Shown: positions 43,809 to 52,380, counted from the stretch's first letter. The stretch: DNA of 64,000 nt from Lacibacter sp. H407 (GCF_037892605.1 NZ_JBBKTU010000001.1:3100001-3164000), one strand, 5' to 3'. The notes: generated by a model from the letters alone, not told the origin. Program-made: numbers and translations.

Positions 43809-45101
43809 TTATTGTCTGTTGTCTATTGTGCTTTCTTTTTCGAGTTGTGCTTCACTGATATGTCGGTAGGCATTTTCAACCATCACAATGCCATCATCCA
43901 CCACTACACCAATTGCTAATGCAATACCTGTAAGCGACATGATGTTTGATGAGATGCCAAACATTTCCAGGAAAATAAAACCTGCTGCTACTGAAATGGG
44001 TAGTTGAATAAGAATGATGACGGCACTTCGCCAATGAAAAAGAAAGATCAGCACAACAATCGATACAGCGATCATCTCTTCGATCAACGTTCCTTTTACA
44101 GATTCAACTGCTTCCTGTATCAATGTGCTTCGGTCGTAAGATGTTTTAAAGGTTACGCCTTCAGGTAATCCCTTTTCCACTTCTTTCATTTTTTCTTTAA
44201 CTGCTGCAATTACTTTGTTAGCATTTTCATTGTATCGCATTACCACAATGCCGCCTACAACTTCGCCTTTGCCATCCATATCAAAAATACCGAGGCGTAA
44301 ATCGCCACCCATTTGAACAGAACCAATATCTTTTACACGAACAGGAATGCCGTTGTAATTATTTAAGGCGATGTTTTCAACATCTTCTTTATTCTTGATA
44401 TAACCCAGTCCCCGGATGATGTAAGCCATATCTGCCATTTCAAATTTCCGTCCGCCCACATCATTGTTGTTGCTCTTCACTTTATTCATTACATCCATTA
44501 ATGAAATGTTGTAATACTGCAACTTCACCGGATCAATTACGAGTTGATATTGTTTTTCAAACCCACCAAATGATGCTACTTCAGCAACACCAGGTACTGT
44601 TTGCAAAGCGAATTTGATGTACCAATCCTGCAAAGCACGTTGCTCACCTAAATCCATTTTTGGTGCATCAAGATGATACCAATAAATATGACCAACACCT
44701 GTTCCATCAGGACCAAGCGAAGGCGTTACACCTTGCGGTAATAAACGCTGTGCAAAATTCAAACGTTCCAATACTCTTGTTCTGGCCCAATAGATATCAA
44801 CATTGTCTTCAAAAATTACATACACAAAACTCATCCCGAACATAGAAGAGCCACGTATGTTTTTAATTTTCGGAATGCCTTGCAGGTTACTCACCAATGG
44901 ATACGTAACCTGGTCTTCGATTACCTGCGGACTACGGCCCATCCATTCCGTAAAAACGATCACCTGGTTTTCACTCAAATCAGGAATTGCATCTATCGGA
45001 TTTTTGTTGATGGAGTAAATGCCGTAGGCAAACAGGCCTGCTGCCACCAGCAATACAACAAGCCTGTTTCGTAAAGCCAGTTCAATTAATTTTCGAACCA
45101 T
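43809..45101 (-). CDS. CusA/CzcA-type RND pump, N-terminal fragment
   Basis: A 430-residue protein that equals the first part of a heavy-metal RND pump: helix 1 (NRLVVLLVAAGLFAYGIYSI), IDAIPDLSENQVIVFTEW, the first periplasmic domain (TRVLERLNFAQRLLP, SFGGFEKQYQLVIDP, GGRKFEMADMAYIIRG), helices 2-4 and VVVDDGIVMVENAYRH, which carries the proton-relay Asp pair. It ends at TAA 43809-43811 after LEKESTIDNRQ, a tail that looks like read-out of word-like DNA. The break lies in the cytoplasmic loop after helix 4. Both halves could therefore fold with their ends in the cytoplasm. Whether this is a pseudogene or a true two-part pump cannot be decided from sequence alone. Confidence 0.85.
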   Translation of the reverse strand: MVRKLIELALRNRLVVLLVAAGLFAYGIYSINKNPIDAIPDLSENQVIVFTEWMGRSPQVIEDQVTYPLVSNLQGIPKIKNIRGSSMFGMSFVYVIFEDNVDIYWARTRVLERLNFAQRLLPQGVTPSLGPDGTGVGHIYWYHLDAPKMDLGEQRALQDWYIKFALQTVPGVAEVASFGGFEKQYQLVIDPVKLQYYNISLMDVMNKVKSNNNDVGGRKFEMADMAYIIRGLGYIKNKEDVENIALNNYNGIPVRVKDIGSVQMGGDLRLGIFDMDGKGEVVGGIVVMRYNENANKVIAAVKEKMKEVEKGLPEGVTFKTSYDRSTLIQEAVESVKGTLIEEMIAVSIVVLIFLFHWRSAVIILIQLPISVAAGFIFLEMFGISSNIMSLTGIALAIGVVVDDGIVMVENAYRHISEAQLEKESTIDNRQ

Positions 45102-45188
45102 ATTTTTTATTTTTTGTATCCGGCTGAAGTGCTGCTATTCAACTTTAGTTGCGTCGCACTCTTCAACTTCCTGTTCTTTTTGAACTGA

Positions 45189-45620
45189 TCAATGCTTGTG
45201 CTCTTTCTTCTTCAATTCCATTCCGCACTTGCTGCACTTGCCCGGCTTGTCGCTTGTTACATCTGCATGCATTGGGCATACATATGTTTTTGCAACTTCT
45301 GTTTTTGTTTTCTCTTTCGATTTCACGAGGTCCATTCCGCATTTGCTGCACTTGCCTGGTTTATCACTTGTAACCTCTGCATGCATAGGACAGCTATAAG
45401 TTTTTGTTACCTCTGTTTTCATATTTTCTTTTTTCATTTTCACCAGGTCCATTCCACACTTGTTGCATTTGCCGGGCTTACTGCTGGTAACATCTGCATG
45501 CATCGGGCAGCTGTACGTTACCTTGTCCGTTTGTTGTTTTTTCTTTTCCTGGTCTTGTGCCATAGCGTTAAAAGCAAGGATGGTACATACTGCCATCATC
45601 AGTATTTTCATTGTTTTCAT
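45189..45620 (-). CDS. Periplasmic protein with three heavy-metal-binding repeats
   Basis: A 143-residue exported protein: a signal peptide (cleavage near NAMAQ) and three nearly identical repeats, residues 36-62, 75-101 and 113-139, each Y-x-C-P-M-H-A-x-V-T-S-x-K-P-G-K-C-x-K-C-G-M-x-L. Cys, Met and His are typical Cu(I)/Ag(I) or Zn ligands; the same motif starts both CusB-type adaptors of this operon. Lys-rich linkers separate the units, and the tail is KKKEHKH. ATG 45611 is an alternative start. It lies just before the CusA-like gene. Likely role: periplasmic metal buffer or donor to the pump. Confidence 0.85.
   Translation of the reverse strand: MKTMKILMMAVCTILAFNAMAQDQEKKKQQTDKVTYSCPMHADVTSSKPGKCNKCGMDLVKMKKENMKTEVTKTYSCPMHAEVTSDKPGKCSKCGMDLVKSKEKTKTEVAKTYVCPMHADVTSDKPGKCSKCGMELKKKEHKH
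45212..45515 (-). repeat. Three tandem coding repeats (about 115 nt period)
   Basis: The metal-binding units of the small periplasmic protein are also similar at DNA level (repeated tgcatgcat...ggaca/ggcag and cattccgcacttgctgcacttg blocks), with periods of 39 and 38 codons. This points to recent internal duplication. It is coding sequence, not a CRISPR array. Confidence 0.75.
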
Positions 45621-45703
45621 TTGAATAAAATTTTAATGAATAAAGAATAGAAATGCCAATAGCCCGGCAACATTATTGCCCGGCTTCTATGTGAGAAAAA
45701 GAA

Positions 45704-46102
45704 TTAAATACGGAAAGTACAGTTACGGATATAACTTCGACAGCCCGCCGTTCGGGGAGGTGCATTGCTGAGCGGATATTCTTCTGTAATGGAAGAAAAA
45801 GCATCGAATGTAATGGGGAGATAAGAAACAGGGAGGGCAGCGGTTAAGGAAAGCGAAAGTTGAATGGATTGAGATACTTTCTGATCCTTTTCAATTTTCA
45901 GTTGCTTCTGTTCATCTTTACAACAATCGTTTTTACCCTCGCCATCTTTTTCCATACCGCAATTGTTGCAGGCATTTTTTTCATCGCCATGTCCTACACT
46001 CCAATCAACCAACTTGCCCATGCAGTAATGCATTTGTAAGGTAGCTCCGGTTGAAGTACTGATGTAGATAAACGATAATATGGCTACTACTAGCTTTTTC
46101 AT
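45704..46102 (-). CDS. HYC_CC_PP family protein
   Basis: A 132-residue exported protein. A signal peptide leads to the family signature: LQMHYCMGKLVDW (the HYC), NNCGMEKDGEGKNDCCKDE (Cys pairs), and PP near the end (SNAPPRTAG). HYC_CC_PP proteins are Bacteroidota-specific and usually lie beside metal-efflux or metal-binding genes; their function is unproven but Cys/His content points to metal binding. It is the first gene of the leftward efflux operon, with a promoter-like box and a palindrome just upstream. Confidence 0.82.
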   Translation of the reverse strand: MKKLVVAILSFIYISTSTGATLQMHYCMGKLVDWSVGHGDEKNACNNCGMEKDGEGKNDCCKDEQKQLKIEKDQKVSQSIQLSLSLTAALPVSYLPITFDAFSSITEEYPLSNAPPRTAGCRSYIRNCTFRI

Positions 46103-46115
46103 TTTGACTGTGTAA

Positions 46116-46165
46116 CAAAAGTATAACTATTTTATCGACACATTTACTGATTTAAGTTAGTGTCG
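46116..46165 (-). promoter_or_regulatory. Candidate promoter and operator of the metal-efflux operon
   Basis: On the minus strand TACTTTTG (46116-46123) fits TAnnTTTG, 13 nt before the ATG at 46102. Upstream of it is an imperfect palindrome with arms cgacac (46136-46141) and gtgtcg (46160-46165), placed where an activator or repressor could bind. No regulator gene lies next to it. No clear TTTG -33 box is seen, which would fit an activator-dependent promoter (inference). Confidence 0.4.
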
Positions 46166-46231
46166 TATCCTTTTGCTTCGTAATTTCAACAGCCTTTTCG
46201 ACTGTTTATTCCAGATTGTGAAGTAAAAGTA

Positions 46232-46252
46232 AGCCGGCATTTGGGGCCGGCT
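46232..46252 (-). terminator. Possible terminator of dnaE
   Basis: agccggc (46232-46238) pairs with gccggct (46246-46252) across a 7-nt loop; on the minus strand a moderately T-rich stretch follows (ttacttttactt). It separates dnaE from the efflux operon. Confidence 0.45.
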
Positions 46253-46289
46253 GTTACTAAATATTGAGTGAGATGTATATAATTTTCAG

Positions 46290-49200
46290 TTAAGCGCCGA
46301 TCACCGTAACGCCCATTTCCGGGCGGTCGAGTAAAAACGCCGCCATTTCATCATTCATTTCAAAGCCTCTCTCCACCGTGTACATACCTATCTTCCAATT
46401 GTCTTTCGGTTCGTATAAGTTGAATTTTAAATTACTCTTGCCCGGATTCTTCTTTACATTCTTCTCCATGAAGCTTACCATTTCTTCGGTGAGAAAACGT
46501 GGTTCAATATCAACAATGAGTTGTTTGGTCATTGTGCGTTTCACCGTTTCCAGCAACAGCACCTGGTTGATCTTGAATTCAAAATCATCGTCTTTATTCC
46601 ATCGTGTTTTAAATACACCGGTGATGAATACCACGGCGCCGGGTGTAAAGTGATCTTTGAATTTTACAAAGTCCTCACCAAACAATGCAAACTCAGTGTT
46701 GCCTGTATAATCTTCGATCATACAAATACCAAACTGCTTGCCTGTTTTTGTTACACGTTGATTGTGTGAAGTTACCAAACCAGCCAAACGAAATGTTTGA
46801 AATGGATTGGCATGCAGCAGAATGGCTTCTTTAAATTCATTGAAATCAGCCAACGGTGTGATCTTGAAGTATTGCATTTCAAATTTGAAATGATCCAATG
46901 GATGTCCGCTGATGAAGATGCCGGTAATTTCTTTTTCGTGATCGAGTTTTTCTGTAAGTGTCCACTCTTCACAATTGACAATTTTTGGAGTTGGAATTTC
47001 CATCATCATACTTTCGCCAAACAAAGTATTGGTATTGCTCTGCACATTTGCCTGGAAGCGGTTACCGAAGTTGATGATACGTTCCAGTGTATTTACCGTG
47101 TCGCCCGGCATTACATGAAAATATTGTGCACGATGATATTCGGTAAAGCAATCGAATGCACCACCATATACCAAACTCTCCAACGATTTTTTATTAACGG
47201 TGCGTTGGTTGACACGTTTGATGAAATCAAAAATATTCTTATACGGTCCTTTCTTTGCACGTTCTTCAATAATACTATCGATGGCTGCTTCGCCCACACC
47301 TTTCAGTCCTCCCAAACCAAAACGAATTTCACCGGCTTTGTTCACTGCAAATCCTGTTTGTGATTCGTTGATATCAGGCCCCAATACTTTTATGCCCATT
47401 CGTTTACACTCTTCCATAAAGAAGGTGATCTTTTCAATAGCACCGGCGTTGTTCAACACGGCACTCATGTATTCACCGGGATAATGTGCTTTTAAATAAG
47501 CTGTTTGATACGCTACAAATGCATAACAGGTAGAGTGTGATTTATTAAAGGCGTATTGAGCGAACGCTTCCCAATCGGTCCATATTTTTTCGAGTTTATC
47601 AGATGGATGTCCTTTTGCAGAAGCACCATCAATAAACTGCTTTTTCATTTTGTCCAGTACAGCCTTTTGCTTTTTACCCATTGCTTTACGCAATACGTCG
47701 GCATCACCTTTACTAAAACCACCCAGCTTTTGTGCCAGCAACATTACCTGTTCTTGATAAACTGTAATACCATACGTTTCATCAAGGTATTCTTCCATTT
47801 CAGGAAGATCGTAACTGATCGCTTCTTTACCATGCTTCCGGTCAATAAAGTTGGGAATGTAAGCAATAGGGCCGGGACGATACAAAGCGTTCATCGCAAT
47901 TAAATCACCAAACTGATCCGGCTTTAATTCACGCAAATATTTTTGCATACCCACACTTTCAAACTGGAACGTACCAATGGTAGAGCCGTGTTGATAGAGT
48001 TCAAATGTTTTTTTATCATCCAACGGTATCGTATCAATATCAATTTCAACGCCGTGGTTTTGTTTGATGAGCTGCAATGCATTCTTGAGGATGCTGAGTG
48101 TTTTTAAACCGAGAAAGTCCATCTTGATTACACCGGCATCTTCAATTACACTTCCTTCAATTTGCGTTAACCATAATTCCGATTCCTTTGATGTACAAAC
48201 AGGAATGAGGTCTGTTAAATCTCTTGGTGCAATAATGATACCTGCCGCATGGATACCTGTGTTACGAACTGAACCTTCTAAGATTTCTGCTTCATGTAAA
48301 ATTTTTGCAGACAGATCATCACCATTGTAAATCTGACGTATCTTTTTTACTAACTCTAATTCATCAGGACCAAAGGCTTCTTTCTCGGCTAAACTTTTTT
48401 CACCAGTGAACGGAGCATGCAATACACGTTTCAACGAAACACCCGGACGCTCAGGAACCAGCTTCGATAAAGCACGGCTTTCCGCCAATGGCAGATCCAT
48501 TACACGGGCCACATCGGCAATACTACTTTTTGCCGCCATGGTACCGTAAGTAATAATTTGTGCTACCTGTGCTTTGCCATATTTATCAACTACATAATCA
48601 ATTACTTTTTGTCTTCCTTCATCATCAAAGTCCGTATCGATATCCGGCATTGATTTACGATCGGGATTTAAGAAACGCTCAAACAGCAAATTGTATTTAA
48701 TGGGATCGATATTGGTGATACCAATGCAATAGGCCACCACACTTCCTGCAGCAGATCCACGACCGGGCCCGACAAACACGCCCATATCACGACCTGCCTT
48801 AATGAAATCACTTACAATTAAGAAGTAACCGGCAAAGCCCATGGTTCGGATAGTAAATAATTCAAAGTCGATACGTTCACGGGTTGTTTCTTCAATTTCA
48901 TGGTAGCGCTCTTTCGCACCGATGTATGTGAGGTGTTTTAAGAATTCCCATTGATTCATGTTTGCATCTTCATGCACCTGAAATTCTTTTGGAATCGGAA
49001 ATGCAGGAAGCAGAATATCTTTCTTCAAGTTTAGCACATCGATCTTATCAACAATTTCATTGGTGTTATGGATGGCATCGGGAATATCTTCAAACAGTTT
49101 TTTCATTTCCCCCGTGTTCTTGAAATAGAACTGATCGTTGGGAAATGCAAAGCGTTTGTTTTTAATACTTACATCATCATCCGAAAATTCACGTAGGGCA

Positions 49201-49922
49201 GGTGTCGATTGTTTTTCGCCCGTGTTGATGCACAATAAAATATCGTGGGCATTAAAATCTGTTTGATCAACATAATGTGAATCATTGCTGGCAATCACAC
49301 GTACATCATATTTCTTTGCAAACTTCAGCAGCACAGCATTCACTTTATCCTGCTCGGCCATTCCATGCCGCTGAATTTCTACATAATAATCTTTTTGAAA
49401 AATATTGAGCCACCATTTGAATTCATTCTCCGCCTCTTCTTCACCTTTGGTTAAGATCATTTGCGGCACCATGGCACCAAGGCAGCAAGTAGTGGCTATT
49501 AATCCTTCGTGATATTTATTGATGAGCTCTTTATCAATACGTGGGTACTTGCTGTACATGCCTTCAATAAAACCGAGTGATGTAAGCTTAACAAGGTTCT
49601 TATACCCAAGTTCATTTTTTGCCAGAAGCACCTGATGAAAACGACGATCCTTTTGTTCTTTGCTGAACGTTTTGATATGCCGGTTCTCTGTTAAATAAAA
49701 TTCGCATCCAACAACAGGTTTCACTTTCAGCGATCCATCTGCATTGGTGTTTTTATATGCTTCGGCAACAAATTGAAAGGCACCAAACATATTGCCGTGA
49801 TCGGTGATGGCCAATGCGGGCATTTCATCTGCAATTGCTTTTTTGTACAATGCCTGAATGGACGCCGCTCCATCGAGTAACGAATATTGCGTGTGAACGT
49901 GTAAGTGGGAAAATTTGGTCAT
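46290..49922 (-). CDS. dnaE: DNA polymerase III alpha subunit
   Basis: A 1210-residue replicative polymerase. The N-terminal PHP domain starts FSHLHVHTQYSLLDGAA; the Pol III palm has GPGRGSAAGSVVAYC and the catalytic-Asp segment PDIDTDFDDEGR; fingers, beta-binding and tandem helix-hairpin-helix parts follow (GLGGLKGVGEAAI), then an OB-fold (FRLAGLVTSHNQRVTKTG) and a short C-terminal region. The length matches DnaE1 of this phylum (about 1150-1230). It is a single gene, divergent from the NlpC/P60 gene. It works in the chromosome replisome. Confidence 0.97.
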   Translation of the reverse strand: MTKFSHLHVHTQYSLLDGAASIQALYKKAIADEMPALAITDHGNMFGAFQFVAEAYKNTNADGSLKVKPVVGCEFYLTENRHIKTFSKEQKDRRFHQVLLAKNELGYKNLVKLTSLGFIEGMYSKYPRIDKELINKYHEGLIATTCCLGAMVPQMILTKGEEEAENEFKWWLNIFQKDYYVEIQRHGMAEQDKVNAVLLKFAKKYDVRVIASNDSHYVDQTDFNAHDILLCINTGEKQSTPALREFSDDDVSIKNKRFAFPNDQFYFKNTGEMKKLFEDIPDAIHNTNEIVDKIDVLNLKKDILLPAFPIPKEFQVHEDANMNQWEFLKHLTYIGAKERYHEIEETTRERIDFELFTIRTMGFAGYFLIVSDFIKAGRDMGVFVGPGRGSAAGSVVAYCIGITNIDPIKYNLLFERFLNPDRKSMPDIDTDFDDEGRQKVIDYVVDKYGKAQVAQIITYGTMAAKSSIADVARVMDLPLAESRALSKLVPERPGVSLKRVLHAPFTGEKSLAEKEAFGPDELELVKKIRQIYNGDDLSAKILHEAEILEGSVRNTGIHAAGIIIAPRDLTDLIPVCTSKESELWLTQIEGSVIEDAGVIKMDFLGLKTLSILKNALQLIKQNHGVEIDIDTIPLDDKKTFELYQHGSTIGTFQFESVGMQKYLRELKPDQFGDLIAMNALYRPGPIAYIPNFIDRKHGKEAISYDLPEMEEYLDETYGITVYQEQVMLLAQKLGGFSKGDADVLRKAMGKKQKAVLDKMKKQFIDGASAKGHPSDKLEKIWTDWEAFAQYAFNKSHSTCYAFVAYQTAYLKAHYPGEYMSAVLNNAGAIEKITFFMEECKRMGIKVLGPDINESQTGFAVNKAGEIRFGLGGLKGVGEAAIDSIIEERAKKGPYKNIFDFIKRVNQRTVNKKSLESLVYGGAFDCFTEYHRAQYFHVMPGDTVNTLERIINFGNRFQANVQSNTNTLFGESMMMEIPTPKIVNCEEWTLTEKLDHEKEITGIFISGHPLDHFKFEMQYFKITPLADFNEFKEAILLHANPFQTFRLAGLVTSHNQRVTKTGKQFGICMIEDYTGNTEFALFGEDFVKFKDHFTPGAVVFITGVFKTRWNKDDDFEFKINQVLLLETVKRTMTKQLIVDIEPRFLTEEMVSFMEKNVKKNPGKSNLKFNLYEPKDNWKIGMYTVERGFEMNDEMAAFLLDRPEMGVTVIGA

Positions 49923-50110
49923 AGTGAAGCGTCAAATTTCGGTTTCTGCTTTTAATTAACAGGTAGAAAGTAATCCACAATTGCAATTCATCGTTCTTGA
50001 TTAAAACGATGAAAGACAAGAATATGGCACGAATGAGAAAAAATATGAATGAAAATTTGTCAGTCGCTTATCAGAAACTATCTTTAAGGCATAGACGATT
50101 TGGCTTGTTT

Positions 50111-50142
50111 TTTGATAAAAAGAGCCAATAAAGTTACTTTTA
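50111..50142 (+). promoter_or_regulatory. Candidate promoter of the NlpC/P60 gene
   Basis: TTTG at 50111-50114, a 20-nt spacer and TACTTTTA at 50135-50142, one base from the TAnnTTTG consensus. The gene starts at 50165. Confidence 0.5.
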
Positions 50143-50164
50143 CGAAGTTGAAAGCTTCAATACC

Positions 50165-50836
50165 ATGAAACATTTGCTTACATACCTGACTGTTCTATGT
50201 GTATTCAGCAGCTGCAGTGCGGTAAAGAATGCGTTTCAACCCAGGCAAACGCAATCAACAACAACCAATTCAGAAACCGCTGAGGTAAAGCCTGAATACA
50301 AACGGGTTCGTGTTGGTGCTGCTTCTTCCGGAAACAATTCATCGGATTTATTTCACCCCAAAGAATATGCAGAAAGCAGTTCTCCGTTAGAGTTATTTTC
50401 TCTTTTACAATTTAAATATGCGATCAAGTTGGACGTACCGGTCGAAACACTCCAAAATAAAAGTTTATACGACCGAATTGAAGAGTGGTGGGGAACGCCC
50501 TACCGACTTGGCGGCACTACGCAAAAAGGGATCGATTGCTCTGCTTTTGTGCAAACATTGATGTTGGGCGTGTTTGCCATGCAATTGCCACGAACAGCAC
50601 GTGAACAAAAAGAAACCACTACCTGGATACCATTGTCTGATTTACGGGAAGGTGATCTGGTGTTTTTTAATACTAGAGGCGGCGTATCTCATGTGGGTGT
50701 ATACCTCCATAATAATAAGTTTGTTCATGCATCTACATCGGGTGGCGTTATGATCAGCGATCTCAACGAAACCTATTGGAGCCGCAAATTGCTGGGTGCA
50801 GGCCGTGTATTACAAAATAGTTCACCCCGACCATAA
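50165..50836 (+). CDS. NlpC/P60 (C40) peptidase lipoprotein
   Basis: A 223-residue lipoprotein (lipobox VFSSC) with a C-terminal NlpC/P60 domain: YRLGGTTQKGIDCSAFVQ with the catalytic Cys (about 121), GDLVFFN, and SHVGVYLHNNKFVHAS with the catalytic His. These enzymes cut peptide bonds in peptidoglycan stems, usually between gamma-D-Glu and DAP. A Ser/Thr/Gln-rich linker follows the lipid anchor. The length matches Spr/NlpC lipoproteins. It stands alone between dnaE and hisF. Confidence 0.92.
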   Translation: MKHLLTYLTVLCVFSSCSAVKNAFQPRQTQSTTTNSETAEVKPEYKRVRVGAASSGNNSSDLFHPKEYAESSSPLELFSLLQFKYAIKLDVPVETLQNKSLYDRIEEWWGTPYRLGGTTQKGIDCSAFVQTLMLGVFAMQLPRTAREQKETTTWIPLSDLREGDLVFFNTRGGVSHVGVYLHNNKFVHASTSGGVMISDLNETYWSRKLLGAGRVLQNSSPRP

Positions 50837-50840
50837 GCAT

Positions 50841-50885
50841 TATCTTTGCAACGAGCTTGGCTTCAATTAGATTGAAGCCTTTTTT
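50841..50885 (+). promoter_or_regulatory. -7 box and terminator-like hairpin in the hisF leader
   Basis: TATCTTTG (50841-50848) is an exact -7 element. The predicted transcript would begin near 50855 and start almost at once with a hairpin ggcttcaat (50859-50867) / attgaagcc (50871-50879), loop tag, followed by six T. The hairpin could end transcription from the NlpC gene or attenuate hisF. No His-codon run or leader peptide is visible. Confidence 0.5.
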
Positions 50886-50890
50886 ATTTT

Positions 50891-51649
50891 ATGTTGACAA
50901 AACGAATTATTCCCTGTCTTGATATAAAAGATGGCCGCACTGTAAAAGGCACCAACTTTGTAGACCTGCGTGATGCAGGCGACCCTGTTGAACTCGGTGC
51001 ATTGTATGCCCAACAGGGTGCAGATGAGCTGGTATTTCTTGACATTACTGCAACCGTTGAAAAACGGAAAACATTAAGCGAACTGGTAAAGCGTATTGCC
51101 CGTCATGTAAATATTCCGTTCACTGTTGGTGGCGGTATCAGCACCGTCGAAGATATGAGCGTATTGCTCAACTCCGGTGCCGATAAGGTGAGTGTAAACA
51201 CGGCAGCGTTTAAAAATCCGCAGTTGATCAATGATATTGCGATGGCAGCGGGCAGCCAATGTTGTGTGCTGGCGATTGATACCAAGAAAGAAGAAGATGG
51301 TGAATGGTATGTGTACCTGAATGGCGGCAGAACCAAAACCGACATCAAATGTTTTGATTGGGCAAAGCAAGGCGTTGATTTGGGAGCAGGTGAAATTTTA
51401 TTGACTAGTATGAACAATGATGGCACGAAACAAGGCTTTGCGTTGGACATTACCAAGAAGCTTTCAGTTGAATTGCCCATACCTGTAATTGCAAGTGGCG
51501 GAGCCGGAACCATGCAGCATTTTGCTGATGTGTTTGAACTGGCTTATGCGGATGCAGGGTTAGCAGCCAGCATTTTTCATTTTAAAGAAATTGAAATTGC
51601 TGATTTGAAAGCTTATTTGAAGGGAAGAAATGTTGCAGTAAGGATTTAG
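50891..51649 (+). CDS. hisF: Imidazole glycerol phosphate synthase, cyclase subunit
   Basis: A 252-residue (beta/alpha)8-barrel enzyme that, with HisH, turns PRFAR and glutamine-derived ammonia into imidazole glycerol phosphate and AICAR in histidine synthesis. [19 protein letters not shown] (catalytic Asp near 11), [10 protein letters not shown] and [12 protein letters not shown] (phosphate loops), [13 protein letters not shown] (catalytic Asp near 130) and [11 protein letters not shown] are all in place. hisIE follows about 130 nt downstream. The other his genes, including hisH, are not in the window. Confidence 0.97.
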   Translation: MLTKRIIPCLDIKDGRTVKGTNFVDLRDAGDPVELGALYAQQGADELVFLDITATVEKRKTLSELVKRIARHVNIPFTVGGGISTVEDMSVLLNSGADKVSVNTAAFKNPQLINDIAMAAGSQCCVLAIDTKKEEDGEWYVYLNGGRTKTDIKCFDWAKQGVDLGAGEILLTSMNNDGTKQGFALDITKKLSVELPIPVIASGGAGTMQHFADVFELAYADAGLAASIFHFKEIEIADLKAYLKGRNVAVRI

Positions 51650-51659
51650 CTTTGCGGAT

Positions 51660-51770
51660 GAAGACAATAGAGTCACAGATAACACAGATAGTGCTGATGA
51701 AACGGATTTGATTTTGATAAGTTGTATCTTTTTAAATCAGCGTCATCAGCGTTTCTATCAAACAAAAATA
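51660..51770. repeat. Imperfect inverted repeat between hisF and hisIE
   Basis: cagataacacagatagtgctgatgaaacggattt and, about 40 nt on, aaatcagcgtcatcagcgtttc are imperfect inverted copies (gctgatga..g.gattt). It is a word-like element of the type seen in other gaps. Confidence 0.45.
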
Positions 51771-51782
51771 AAAATCAACAAA

Positions 51783-52379
51783 TTGAAACCAGATTTTTCA
51801 AAATATCACGACGGACTGTTACCGGCCATTATCCAGGATTATAAAACGAGCAAAGTATTGATGCTTGGTTTTATGAACGAAGAAGCATTTGTAAAAACAG
51901 AAGAAACAGGCAAGGTTACGTTTTACAGCCGCAGCAAACAGCGCCTGTGGACGAAGGGTGAAGAGAGTAACAATTTTTTATCAGTGAAACAGGTGTTGCT
52001 CGATTGCGACCAGGATACATTGCTCATTAAAGCCGAGCCTGCCGGGCCAACCTGTCACACAGGTGCGGATACTTGCTGGAGCGAGAAAAATCACAGCGAC
52101 GACTTTTTATCGTATTTAGAAGAGATCATTGAACTGCGCCGTAAAAGCAGCGATGAAACGTCGTATGTAAAACAGCTTTTTGGTAAAGGAATCAATAAGA
52201 TCGCACAGAAAGTAGGAGAGGAAGCAACGGAGGTAATTATTGAAGCCAAGGATAATAACGAAGAGCTTTTCTTAAATGAAGGAGCCGATCTGCTCTTCCA
52301 CTTTATCGTTTTGTTAAGAGCGAAAAATGTTTCTTTGCAAGACGTTATTTACGTACTCAAACAACGTCATTCACGATAA
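51783..52379 (+). CDS. hisIE: Bifunctional phosphoribosyl-AMP cyclohydrolase / phosphoribosyl-ATP pyrophosphatase
   Basis: A 198-residue fused enzyme for the second and third steps of histidine synthesis. The HisI part has LMLGFMNEEAF, FYSRSKQRLWTKGEES and the Zn/Mg sites LDCDQDTLL and GPTCHTGADTC; the HisE part has SYVKQLFGKGINKIAQKVGEEATEVIIEA (E-E-x-x-E) and LLFHFIVLL. I chose TTG 51783 (LKPDFSKYHDG), since the upstream ATG at 51708 would code through the inverted repeat. The length agrees with HisIE (about 200). It follows hisF; the next gene begins 2 nt after its stop. Confidence 0.93.
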   Translation: MKPDFSKYHDGLLPAIIQDYKTSKVLMLGFMNEEAFVKTEETGKVTFYSRSKQRLWTKGEESNNFLSVKQVLLDCDQDTLLIKAEPAGPTCHTGADTCWSEKNHSDDFLSYLEEIIELRRKSSDETSYVKQLFGKGINKIAQKVGEEATEVIIEAKDNNEELFLNEGADLLFHFIVLLRAKNVSLQDVIYVLKQRHSR

Positions 52380-52380
52380 T

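Noticed and set aside
43797-43811. Sequencing frameshift as the cause of the split pump gene
   Set aside because: The two fragments are in the same frame, so an indel error is not needed; a substitution or in-frame insertion is the better explanation.
45212-45515. Possible CRISPR-like array
   Set aside because: The three repeats are coding, with a period near 115 nt, imperfect, and they encode metal-binding units; the spacers are not unique.
46797-47363. 188-codon plus-strand frame opposite dnaE
   Set aside because: It is antisense to conserved polymerase sequence, with a Phe/Cys-rich composition and no motif.
50849-50891. Classical histidine leader-peptide attenuator
   Set aside because: No short open frame with His codons lies between the promoter box and hisF; the leader is too short.
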